In this document: one piece after another, positions 56,569-64,000 of the stretch | Numbering within the stretch: position 1 is the stretch's first letter | How the letters are laid out: each line of letters starts with the position of its first letter | Origin: Dermatophilaceae bacterium Soc4.6 | GTDB lineage: Bacteria > Actinomycetota > Actinomycetes > Actinomycetales > Dermatophilaceae | Direction: 5' to 3' | DNA: 64,000 nucleotides | Assembly (NCBI GenBank): GCA_039889245.1 | Contig: JAZGVH010000002.1 | Location: forward strand, 1,178,001-1,242,000 | Position numbers and translations under genes: made by a program | Notes under the pieces: model-generated | Database searches by the model: none | Told to the model about the DNA's origin: nothing | The model's input: only the letters and a program-made list of their open reading frames with translations

Positions 56569-57777
56569 ATGGCCATCCACCGTGTCGCTCTCCTCACCGC
56601 CGGGGGCTACGCTCCCTGCCTGTCGTCCGCCGTCGGCGGCCTCATCGAGCGCTACACCGAGCTGATGCCGCAGGTCGAGATCGTCGGCTACCGCCACGGG
56701 TACCAAGGGGTGCTGAGCGGCGACTCCTTCGTGGTGGACGACCAGGGACGTCGCAACGCCCCGCTGCTGCACGGCTACGGCGGCAGCCCGCTCGGCAACA
56801 GCCGGGTCAAGCTGACCAACGTCGACGACCTCGTGGCGCGAGGGCTCGTCGCGCCGGGGCAGCACCCGCTCGAGGTCGCCGCGCAGCGCCTCGCCGACGA
56901 CGGCATCGACGTGCTGCACACCATCGGCGGCGACGACACCAACATCACCGCTGCCGGCCTCGCCGCCTTCCTGCACGAGCGTGGCCACGAGCTCACCGTC
57001 GTCGGGCTGCCCAAGACGGTCGACAACGACGTCATCCCGATCCGGCAGTCGCTGGGGGCCCTGACCGCCGCTGAGCAGGGCTCGCGGTTCGCGCAGAACG
57101 TGCTGGCCGAGCACGGCGCCAACCCGCGGATGCTCATCGTGCACGAGGTCATGGGCCGCGGCTGCGGCTGGCTCACCGCCGCCACCGCCCGGGCCTACCA
57201 GGCCTGGCACGCGCAGCAGGAGTGGGTGCCGTCGCTCGGCCTGACCCCTGAGCGCTGGGGGGTGCACGCGGTCTACGTGCCCGAGCTGCCGATCGACCTC
57301 GACGCCGAGGCGACGCGGCTGCAGTCCGTGATGGACGACATCGGCTGCGTCAACCTCTTCGTCTCCGAGGGCGCCGGCGTCGGCGAGATCGTCGAGCAGA
57401 TGGAGGCGGCGGGCGAGCAGGTGCCCCGTGACGCCTTCGGTCACGTCAAGCTCGACGCGGTCAACCCCGGAGCCTGGTTCGCCCAGCAGTTCGCCTCGCG
57501 GATCGGCGCGGAGAAGACCATGGTGCAGAAGAGCGGCTACTTCGCCCGCTCGGCCCCGGCCAACGCGGCCGACCTCGCCCTCATCCGGCGGATGGTGCTC
57601 GTCGCGGTCGACTCCGCGATCGCCGGCACCCCCGGCGTGGTCGGGCAGGACGAGGAGCGCGGCGACGTGCTGCGGGCGATCGAGTTCGACCGGATCAAGG
57701 GCGGCAAGGCCTTCGACACGGGGGTCGGCTGGTTCCAGGACGTGCTGCGGGGGACGGGGCAGGCCCCGCCGACCTAG
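56569..57777 (+). CDS. pfp: Pyrophosphate-dependent 6-phosphofructokinase
   Basis: 402 residues. Phosphorylates fructose-6-phosphate with PPi, reversibly, so it can serve glycolysis and gluconeogenesis. N-terminal LLTAGGYAPCLSSAVGG; TIGGDDTNITAAGLA, where Asp replaces the Gly of the ATP-type GGDGS motif; VGLPKTVDNDVIPI with the catalytic Asp and the Lys seen in PPi enzymes; VHEVMGRGCGWLTA. The GGDDT and PKT-DND pair indicates PPi rather than ATP use. ATG 56569 has TAGGTT 6 bases upstream. Confidence 0.9.
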   Translation: MAIHRVALLTAGGYAPCLSSAVGGLIERYTELMPQVEIVGYRHGYQGVLSGDSFVVDDQGRRNAPLLHGYGGSPLGNSRVKLTNVDDLVARGLVAPGQHPLEVAAQRLADDGIDVLHTIGGDDTNITAAGLAAFLHERGHELTVVGLPKTVDNDVIPIRQSLGALTAAEQGSRFAQNVLAEHGANPRMLIVHEVMGRGCGWLTAATARAYQAWHAQQEWVPSLGLTPERWGVHAVYVPELPIDLDAEATRLQSVMDDIGCVNLFVSEGAGVGEIVEQMEAAGEQVPRDAFGHVKLDAVNPGAWFAQQFASRIGAEKTMVQKSGYFARSAPANAADLALIRRMVLVAVDSAIAGTPGVVGQDEERGDVLRAIEFDRIKGGKAFDTGVGWFQDVLRGTGQAPPT

Positions 57778-57786
57778 GCTCGGAGG

Positions 57787-58671
57787 ATGCGCATCGTCTC
57801 GCTCCTGCCGTCGTCGACCGAGATCCTCTTCGCCGTCGGGGCGGGTGAGCACGTCGTGGGGGTGACCTACGAGTGCGACCACCCCACCGAGGCCCGCACC
57901 CGCCGCATCGTCTCGACCACCTCCCTGCCCGCGGGCCTGTCCCCCGCCGAGATCGACCACGAGGTCAGCCGCCGGGTGCAGGCCGGCGAGGACCTCTACC
58001 ACCTCGACGTCGGGGCCCTGGCCGAGATCGACGCCGACCTCGTCGTCACCCAGGACCTCTGTGCCGTCTGCGCGGTCGACGTGGCCGACGTCGATGCGGC
58101 TCTCGCCCACCTGGGCGCCACCGCCGACGTCGTCACCCTCGACCCCCACACCCTCGACGAGGTGCTCGAGTCGGTGCTCACCCTCGGGCGTCGCACCGGT
58201 TGCGAGGAGGCGGCGGTGTCGCTGCTCGCGGAGCTCCGGGACCGACTGGACGCCGTACGACGGGCCGTATCAGGCCTGGAGCGCCCGCGGACCCTGCTGC
58301 TGGAGTGGACCGACCCGCCCTACGCCCCCGGCCACTGGGTGCCCGAGATGGTGACCCTCGCCGGTGGCACGCCCACCGTCGGGCAGCCGGGCGCGAAGTC
58401 GGTGCGGGTGACGTGGGAGGACGCGCTGGCGGGTGACCCCCAGGTCGTCGTGTGCGCGCCGTGCGGCTTCGGGCTGGACGAGTCGAGCGCGCTGGCGGCG
58501 GAGCTGGTCGCGAGCGGCACGCTACCCGACGTGCCCGTGTGGGCGGTCGACGCCAACTCCTGCTTCGCCCGACCCGGGCCGCGGCTGGTCGACGGTATCG
58601 AGGCCCTGGCGGCGATCCTGCACCCTGACCAGCTCGGAGCGCCCGACGCGGCGGTGGCTCGCCGGGTGTAG
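57787..58671 (+). CDS. BtuF-like cobalamin-binding protein without signal peptide
   Basis: 294 residues, class III periplasmic-binding fold: MRIVSLLPSSTEILFAVGAGEHVVGVTYECDHP, then DADLVVTQDLCAVCAVD and a second lobe ending DANSCFARPGPRLVDGIEAL. Orthologues are annotated as cobalamin-binding, but there is no signal peptide or lipobox, so it is probably cytoplasmic and its ligand is unproven. No B12 permease or riboswitch is nearby. ATG 57787 has both TAGGCT 6 bases upstream and GGAGG in the gap. Nine bases after pfp. Confidence 0.85.
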   Translation: MRIVSLLPSSTEILFAVGAGEHVVGVTYECDHPTEARTRRIVSTTSLPAGLSPAEIDHEVSRRVQAGEDLYHLDVGALAEIDADLVVTQDLCAVCAVDVADVDAALAHLGATADVVTLDPHTLDEVLESVLTLGRRTGCEEAAVSLLAELRDRLDAVRRAVSGLERPRTLLLEWTDPPYAPGHWVPEMVTLAGGTPTVGQPGAKSVRVTWEDALAGDPQVVVCAPCGFGLDESSALAAELVASGTLPDVPVWAVDANSCFARPGPRLVDGIEALAAILHPDQLGAPDAAVARRV

Positions 58672-58676
58672 GCGGG

Positions 58677-59205
58677 CGAGCCCGCCCGCGACCGGCGCAC
58701 CAGCTCGGTCCCGAGCCCACCGGTAGGACCACCGGCGAGGGCACCGACAGGCCGGTGAACATCGAGGCTCTGCTGGCCGGCAACGACAGCTCGACGCTGA
58801 CCGGCGTCGGAGGGAACAACCTGCCGCTGGGTGGCGGCGGCAACGACCGGCTGATCGGCGGCGGCGGCAACGACTACCTCAACGGCGGTGCCGGTACCGA
58901 CGACGCCGGCACCGGCAGCGGCGGCGACGCCTGCGTGGGCGTCGAGGTGCAGAGCAGCTGCGAGACCATCGTCAGCGGGCCAGCTGCGCTATGGCTACAT
59001 CGACCGCCAGCGGACAGCCATCCGCTGCGAGCAGGGCGACGGCTACAGCAGCTGGCCGATGACCTACGCCACGATGCCCCAGGTGTTCTCCATCAGCGGC
59101 TCCATCGAGGGTGTCCAGTGGAGGGGCCTCACGCGCCCCCGCCGGGGTCCTGCTGCCCGCCGAGGACACTGCTCTCGAGTGGGAACCGTCGTGGACGTGA
59201 CGCTG
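58677..59205 (+). pseudogene. Remnants of an RTX calcium-binding protein and an unidentified secreted protein
   Basis: At 58677-58982 an open frame with no good start encodes EALLAGNDSSTLTGVGGNN, then GGGGNDRLIGGGGNDYLNGG and a terminal CVGVEVQSSCE, the end of a hemolysin-type Ca-binding (RTX) protein whose N-terminal part is gone. From 58978, in another frame, GQLRYGYIDRQRTAIRCEQG and SSWPMTYATMPQVFSISGS look like a second coding fragment. Nothing intact is visible in these 530 bases. Confidence 0.5.
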
Positions 59206-59207
59206 CG

Positions 59208-59810
59208 TCAGGTCGGGGTCGGGGTGGACGGGTCGGGCCGGGTGAGGCCCCCAGCGTCTGCGCCCACATCCTGGACGATCTCGTTGCGCCGCAGGAGCCA
59301 CGGCACGTAGGGCGGGTCGAACCGCGCCCACCGTGGCGAGCCGACCAGGGTCAGCCCGGCACCGGTCACCGCGGACCGCAGCTGCTCGATGTGCTGCTCG
59401 AACGAGACCTCGGTCCACCGGCCGCGGTACCGGTGGGCGGCTGCGAGCACCTCTGCGCGCTCGTGCAGGGTCACCTCGGGGCTCATGGGCACCGGCGCGT
59501 CGGCCAGGGTGAGCGAGGAGGGCAGGACGAAGGCCACGGCGTACTCGCCCGTGTGGGTCGCGCGCTGCTGGACGGGCGTGGTCATCGCGATCGGCTGGGA
59601 GTCGCGCTGGATGACCGGCGAGGTCATCGCGAGCTTGGTCGTCGACCGGTTCTGGCCGCTGATGTATCCGAAGAGGGTGCGGAAGGCGGCGCCGCCCGCC
59701 TCCTCGAAGTCGCCGCCGACCACGACCTCCGCGACCACGTAGGCGGGGTAGCGACGCAGCTCGAAGCCCTCGTACGCCTGCACGACCTCGTAGGCCAGCT
59801 CTTCCGTCAC
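59208..59810 (-). CDS. SOUL family heme-binding protein
   Basis: 200 residues. SOUL/HBP fold: YEVVQAYEGFELRRYPAYVVAEVVV, FRTLFGYISGQNRSTTKLAMTSPVIQ, and TEVSFEQHIEQLRSAVTGAGLTLVGSPRWARFDPPYVPWLLRRNEI, all family landmarks. Binding of heme or tetrapyrroles is likely by family, and the physiological role is unclear. GTG 59810 has TAGCGT 7 bases upstream, a leaderless arrangement. The C-terminal 25 residues are a Pro/Thr-rich tail. Confidence 0.9.
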   Translation of the reverse strand: MTEELAYEVVQAYEGFELRRYPAYVVAEVVVGGDFEEAGGAAFRTLFGYISGQNRSTTKLAMTSPVIQRDSQPIAMTTPVQQRATHTGEYAVAFVLPSSLTLADAPVPMSPEVTLHERAEVLAAAHRYRGRWTEVSFEQHIEQLRSAVTGAGLTLVGSPRWARFDPPYVPWLLRRNEIVQDVGADAGGLTRPDPSTPTPT

Positions 59811-59817
59811 CCTGGAG

Positions 59818-59823
59818 ACGCTA
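59818..59823 (-). promoter_or_regulatory. -10 box, leaderless start of SOUL gene
   Basis: TAGCGT on the minus strand, 7 bases before GTG 59810. Confidence 0.45.
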
Positions 59824-59834
59824 CCGAGCCGCGC

Positions 59835-61592
59835 TCAGGCCCTGAACGCCGACCCGAAGATGCCGGGCAGCTTGGCCCACGACGGGTCGGCGGCGAACCG
59901 GGTCAGCAGCTCGCCGGTCTTGCGTGCGCTGCGGGCGGAGACGAACCACGGCGGCTTGGGGGTGAGGGCGAACTCGCCACCGAGGGCCGACCGGGGGAAG
60001 GGACGGAAGGGGCCTCGCACGACGGTGCGCTCGATGTCGGCGAGCAGGATCGCGTTGTGCACCACACCGATTCCGCTCTGCACGTCGTCGAGCGTGTGCC
60101 CCGGGAAGGCGCCCCACGAGGCGTTCGCGGTGAGGAAGCCGACGCCCGTCCACGCGTTGATGGCCACGGTGCCGTACTCGAGCCGGGCGATCGCCTCCTC
60201 GAACCCCTGACCGAGGGCCTTCAGGGTCGAGGGGTCGACCAGGACGTTGGCCCCGAGGGTGCCGACGAAGTCGCGGTTGACGAGCTCGACGGCAGCGTCG
60301 AGGAAGGCCTGACCGGTGCCCGGCGCGTCGACGACCCCGAGCACGGGCGAGAAGTACTCGGTGGTCTCGACCACCGACGCCTTGTGGGACCCGCGGGCGT
60401 CGATGAGCAGCCGCCCGCCGTCCGGCCCCAGCCGCTGCGCATCCCCGTATGCCGCGGCCGCCGCCTCGACCCGCTCCCCGCTGCGGGGATACCAGGGCTC
60501 GCGTCCGGGCGCCGTGTCCATCGCGATGCGCAGCTGCTCGACGAAGGCCTCGCGCTGCGGCCAGTCACTGCTGAGCACGACCACCTGCCCGGCGATGCAG
60601 TTGTAGCCGCCGTTGTGCAGACGCTGGGTCGCGACGTGCTGGGCCTGGAAGGTGAGGTCGGCGTCCGACCAGGATCCGGGCACCACGATGATCGGCGAGA
60701 CCCCACCCAGCTCACTCGTGATCGGCGTCTGCAGCAGCGGCGTCCCCGCCGCCTTGCGCTCGACGGCGTCCTCGCCGATGCCCCAGACGATCAGGTCGTG
60801 GGTGGCTGCGCTGCCGGTGATGTGCACGTGCGAGATGCCGTCGTGCTAAGCGAGGTAGGCGCCCACGTCGCCGCCACCGGCGACGATGGCGAGCAACCCG
60901 AGGTCGATGAGCGGCGCGAAGGCGGCCTCGTAGGCCGGCAGCAGCTCGTCGAGCGTCGGGTTGAGCTTGAGGACGACGACCCGGTTGTGCGCCACCAGCT
61001 CGTAGATGACATCTAGCGGGGCGATCGAGGTGATGTTGCCCGCCCCGAGGACCAGGCCGACCCCACCGGTCTCGGACGGGGTGCGCGCCCCGAGCCCGGC
61101 TCGCGACCGCACCTGCTCGGCGGTGACTCCCGGCGTCATCCACACGTCGGCGGAGAAGCCGTGGAGCAGGAGGTACTCGAAGTGGTTCGACGGCAGGGCG
61201 GGCACGGTCACGCGGCCACCGGGAGCCGAGCCCAGCTTCTTCCCGTCGACGGGGCTGGCGCCGGCGGCCACGGCCCCGAGCGACTGCTGCAGGGCGAGCA
61301 GCGCGGTGAGCGTGCAGTAGGGACCCGAGATCCACTCCTCCCCGACCAGGGGCGAGGAAGGGTCGAGGCCCTTGGCGCGCACCGCACCGGCGACCCACTC
61401 GTCGGCAGCGGCCGCGACGCTCCGGTGCACATCGGCCAGCAGGTCGACCCTGGCCGCCAGGCTCATCGCGGCCCACCGCGACTCACCCTCCTTGACGGTC
61501 GCCACCACGGCGTCGAGCCGTGCCCGCTCGTCGACCGGCAGCTCGCCCGTCGGGGTGGGGGCGAAGATCGGTGCGGTCGACTCGATGGTCAT
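59835..61592 (-). pseudogene. Aldehyde dehydrogenase interrupted by an in-frame TAG
   Basis: ATG 61592 with GAGGAG upstream opens a frame of 585 sense-length codons broken only by TAG at 60846-60848, between GGGDVGAYLA and HDGISHVHITGSAATHD. Both halves are in the same frame and together form a complete long ALDH of actinobacterial type: GLVLGAGNITSIAPLDVIYELV, TSELGGVSPIIVVPG, catalytic Cys in HNGGYNCIAGQVVVL, and GTVAINAWTGVGF. The N-terminal 248 residues alone lack the Cys. Either a recent nonsense mutation, a sequencing error, or readthrough. Confidence 0.88.
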
Positions 61593-61681
61593 GGGGCTCC
61601 TCGTCGGGTGCTGCAGGGGCGTGGTCCGGCCCAGTGGGCCGTAGGACTACGCGCTCGGTGTCCCTGATTATCGCCCGTCGC

Positions 61682-61963
61682 CTACGAGTAGCGGTGGCTC
61701 TTGGCCGCGTGGCCCTGCTCACGCGTGCACGTGCGGCCGCTCATGGCGCGGTGACCACAGAGCCCAGCCTGCTCGTCCGGGGCGACGGGTGCGGCCGGGG
61801 GCACCGTCACGGAGGGCTCGGAGACCTCGGCGGCCTCGGCGGTCGCGGCCCGGCCCGGAGCCTTCGGGGATGCCTTGGGCGTCGCAGTGGGCTGTGCGGC
61901 CCTGGCCCGGAAGGCGGCGTGTCGTGCTTCGCGCATCGCGCGCGTGTCATCGGCCTTGCTCAT
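61682..61963 (-). CDS. Small conserved protein with CGHR...C...H motif
   Basis: 93 residues. N-terminal charged helix MSKADDTRAMREARHAAFRARAA, a low-complexity Ala/Pro middle, and a compact C-terminus LCGHRAMSGRTCTREQGHAAKSHRY in which two Cys and two or three His are spaced like a small zinc site. I recall similar short proteins in related genomes but no function. ATG 61963 with a weak GGTGA upstream. Confidence 0.6.
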   Translation of the reverse strand: MSKADDTRAMREARHAAFRARAAQPTATPKASPKAPGRAATAEAAEVSEPSVTVPPAAPVAPDEQAGLCGHRAMSGRTCTREQGHAAKSHRYS

Positions 61964-62228
61964 CGTCGGATCACCAGAGCGACTGTAGTGCCGACCCCTG
62001 ACGCTGCCGTCGACACGACCCGCCGACCTGGATGCCCACGGGGTGGAGCGGCTGCGGCGGATCAGCCCTCGTCGGATGGCGACGGCCACGGCGGAGGCGC
62101 GCGAGTCGGCGTCGAGCTCGGTGAAGGACGGGCGACCGCCCTCCCCCTGCCTCGACACCTCTGCGTGGTTCGCGACTGCGACACTGGAGGCCAGACCCGG
62201 AGACTGCCCGGGTCCGGCAGGAGGAGAC

Positions 62229-63407
62229 ATGGAACCCGACACGGTGCAGGCTGTCGCCGCCGGCGCAGCCGACGACGCCGGAGGCATCGACGAGGGCCTG
62301 CTCGGCTCGTTCCTCACCATCGTCGTCGAGGCGGCCACGTCGGGGCGGCGGCTGCGCGCCGGCGAGCTGCGGGCCTGCGGGGAGCGTGGGTCGGCGGCCG
62401 CCCAGGCCGGGGTGCCGCTGCGCGCACTCATCGACCTCTACCTCTCTGCGTGCTGGCGGCTGTGGGAGCGCCTCGACGTGGTGCTCGAGGGGGACGCCGC
62501 GCAGGTGCGGGCCGCCGGGCTCGCCGTCCTCCGGGCCTCGGACGACGCCGTCGCCGCGCTCGCCGAGGGCTTCCAGCTGGCCCGCAACGACCTCTCCCGC
62601 CAGCAGGAGTCGACCCGTCGCGAGCTGTTCGACACGCTGCTCGCCGGCGGACCGGCCGCGGCCGCCGTCACCGGGCGTGCCGCCGACCTCGGCCTCGACC
62701 TCACCAGCCCGCACGCCGTGCTCGTAGCGCGGCACGAGCGCACCTTCGACGACCCGTCCGCCGTGTCGGTGCCACGCCAGCTCGAGCGCGCGCTGGCCGG
62801 CCGGCACGGCGACGCGAATCCCGTTGTGGCGGTGAAGAACGGGCTGCTGGTCTGCATCTTCGCCGCCCCCGACCCCTCGAGCACCGAGCTGGTGGGCCGG
62901 CGGTTGGGCACGGTGCTGGCCAAGGCCCTGCCGGGTGGGACGGCAGGGCGCAGCTGGCAGGCCGCCGTGGGGCGCAGCCTGGCCGGTGCCATGTCGGTGC
63001 GGGTGTCCTATGAGCAGGCGTGCAGCGCGCTGGATCTCGCCGAGCGGCTGCGGCTGCCCACGCCGGTCGTCGACGTCTCCGAGCTCGTGATCTACCAGGT
63101 GCTGCTGCGAGACCGGGCCGCGGTCAACGAGCTCGTCACCACCGTGCTGGGCCCGCTGACCACGGCTCGGGGTGGGGCGGGTCCGCTGCTGCAGACTCTC
63201 GACGCGTACTACGCCACCGGCGGGGTCTCGACCGCAGCGGCCGCGCGGCTGCACCTGTCCGTGCGGGCCGTCACCTACCGGCTGCAGCGGGTGGGCGAGC
63301 TGCTGGGCACCAACCCCACAGACCCGGCGCACCGCTTCACGCTGCAGGCTGCCGTGCTCGCGGCCCGGCTGCTGCGCTGGCCGGAGGTCGCGCTCGAGCC
63401 GTCGTGA
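62229..63407 (+). CDS. PucR-type helix-turn-helix transcriptional regulator
   Basis: 392 residues. N-terminal helical sensor region, a central GGDEF-like/CdaR region (GLDLTSPHAVLVARHERTF to AAVGRSLAGAMSVRVSYEQACSALDLAERL), and the C-terminal PucR HTH (LLQTLDAYYATGGVSTAAAARLHLSVRAVTYRLQRVGELLG). PucR regulators often control purine, sugar-acid or amino-acid catabolism. ATG 62229 with AGGAGGAG upstream. It is 8 kb from the xdh operon, and regulation of it is speculative; the nearer broken ALDH is another possible target. Confidence 0.88.
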   Translation: MEPDTVQAVAAGAADDAGGIDEGLLGSFLTIVVEAATSGRRLRAGELRACGERGSAAAQAGVPLRALIDLYLSACWRLWERLDVVLEGDAAQVRAAGLAVLRASDDAVAALAEGFQLARNDLSRQQESTRRELFDTLLAGGPAAAAVTGRAADLGLDLTSPHAVLVARHERTFDDPSAVSVPRQLERALAGRHGDANPVVAVKNGLLVCIFAAPDPSSTELVGRRLGTVLAKALPGGTAGRSWQAAVGRSLAGAMSVRVSYEQACSALDLAERLRLPTPVVDVSELVIYQVLLRDRAAVNELVTTVLGPLTTARGGAGPLLQTLDAYYATGGVSTAAAARLHLSVRAVTYRLQRVGELLGTNPTDPAHRFTLQAAVLAARLLRWPEVALEPS

Positions 63408-63421
63408 CTCCCACCCCCCAG

Positions 63422-63440
63422 GTTGCCGACCGTCGGCAAC
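63422..63440. terminator. Palindromic hairpin after the PucR-type gene
   Basis: GTTGCCGA-CCG-TCGGCAAC, 8-bp stem, 14 bases after the stop; a second CGGCCGG/CCGGCCG stem follows at about 63443-63465. No U-tract. Confidence 0.6.
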
Positions 63441-63551
63441 ATCGGCCGGTGCACGCGTCCGGCCGTCGACCCTGCCGGCAGCCGCCTCGCCGGTGATCCT
63501 TGAGGGGAGCGCAGCACTCCTGCACCGACCCTGACGCACAAGGAGAATCCC

Positions 63552-64000
63552 GTGTACGACGTCCCCACCTGGCTCTGGATCGGCTTCGCGGCGACCGTGG
63601 CCGTGGCCCTGGTCATCGACCTCGTGGCCCACCGTGACGACCACGTCATCGGCTTCACGGAGGCCGCCCGCTGGAGCGTCGGCTGGGTGGGCCTGGCGGT
63701 TGTCTTCGGCGTCGTCGTCTGGATCTTCGTCGAGCCGGCGATGGTCACCGACGCCGCCGGGGCCATGGTGCCCGCGACGACCGAGAGCGCCGGCGTGCAA
63801 TACTTCACCGCGTGGCTGCTCGAGAAGAGCCTGTCGGTCGACAACCTCTTCGTCTTCGCGCTGATCTTCGCCTACTTCAGGGTGCCCGCGAAGTACCAGC
63901 ACCGCGTGCTGTTCTTCGGGGTCATCGGTGCCCTGGTCTTCCGGGCCATCTTCCTCGCCCTGGGCGTGCAGATCGTCGAGCGCTTCTCCCCGGTGCTGTT
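63552..64000 (+). CDS. TerC family integral membrane protein (partial, C-terminus outside window)
   Basis: 149 residues visible from GTG 63552, which has AAGGAG at 8 bases. TerC/Alx fold: WLWIGFAATVAVALVIDLVAH, then YFTAWLLEKSLSVDNLFVFALIFAYFRVPAKYQHRVLFFGVIGALVFRAIFLALG. The ExxLSxDNLF segment carries the conserved acidic residues of the family. Members are linked to tellurite resistance, Mn export or metalation of secreted enzymes. No Mn riboswitch core could be matched in the 145-base leader. Confidence 0.93.
   Translation, partial: MYDVPTWLWIGFAATVAVALVIDLVAHRDDHVIGFTEAARWSVGWVGLAVVFGVVVWIFVEPAMVTDAAGAMVPATTESAGVQYFTAWLLEKSLSVDNLFVFALIFAYFRVPAKYQHRVLFFGVIGALVFRAIFLALGVQIVERFSPVL

Noticed and set aside
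63408-63551. yybP-ykoY manganese riboswitch before the TerC gene
   Set aside because: A GGGGAGC segment is present, but the paired core and three-way junction are not recognisable.

Overview
This is a very GC-rich stretch (roughly 70% G+C or more by eye) from an actinobacterium. WhiB, a mycothiol S-conjugate amidase, GroEL1 with a His-Gly tail, DUF222/HNH, DUF4307, an SCO-type mycothiol enzyme fold and many leaderless starts all point there. Gene content and style fit the Micrococcales (Intrasporangiaceae-like), but I cannot fix the genus from sequence alone. The window is almost entirely chromosomal housekeeping DNA, with one decayed insertion sequence and two or three decayed genes.

Layout. 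1-6.3 kb: guaB3, an acyltransferase-like gene and guaB (GTP synthesis), then whiB3-like facing groEL-groES, whose promoter carries two CIRCE operators. 6.4-12.7 kb: two aldo/keto reductases, a THUMP-like methyltransferase, a membrane protein, ribokinase and a GH3 lipoprotein. 12.8-19.4 kb: one leftward operon alr, hydrolase, tsaE, hydrolase, tsaB, rimI, tsaD (tRNA t6A synthesis plus alanine racemase). 19.5-23.2 kb: a ferric-iron ABC importer under an IdeR/DtxR-type box. 23.2-28.2 kb: nnr, acpS, glmS and divergent coaA. 28.2-34.8 kb: a gene remnant, a cell-wall lytic protein, phoH2, a DUF222-HNH gene, a truncated IS481 element and uppS. 34.9-44.9 kb: hlyIII, a mycothiol cluster (mca, small membrane protein, MDMPI-like), DUF4307, hydroxyacyl-CoA dehydrogenase, greA, ilvA, VanZ-like, MutL/GlmL and metB. 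45-54.3 kb: recQ, msrA and a four-gene rightward purine-catabolism operon xdhA-xdhB-xdhC-guaD. 54.2-64 kb: a SigB/SigF-type sigma factor, GAF-ANTAR regulator, PPi-dependent phosphofructokinase, BtuF-like protein, an RTX remnant, SOUL protein, an aldehyde dehydrogenase broken by one stop codon, a PucR-type regulator and the start of a TerC gene.

The left half keeps the order of Mycobacterium tuberculosis Rv3410c-Rv3436c (guaB3 to glmS) and the middle keeps that of Rv1079-Rv1095 (metB, greA, mca, hlyIII, uppS, phoH2, coaA). The two blocks join between glmS and coaA.

No wholly new multi-gene system is evident. The observations most worth checking are non-coding: a perfect terminator hairpin in the greA leader, a 14-bp inverted repeat between groES and groEL, a nested palindrome over the hlyIII promoter, twin palindromic repeats ahead of the xanthine dehydrogenase operon, a general-stress-type promoter driving a small gene antisense to guaD, a large set of leaderless -10 boxes that decide start codons, and an over-used 7-mer GTATGCC.
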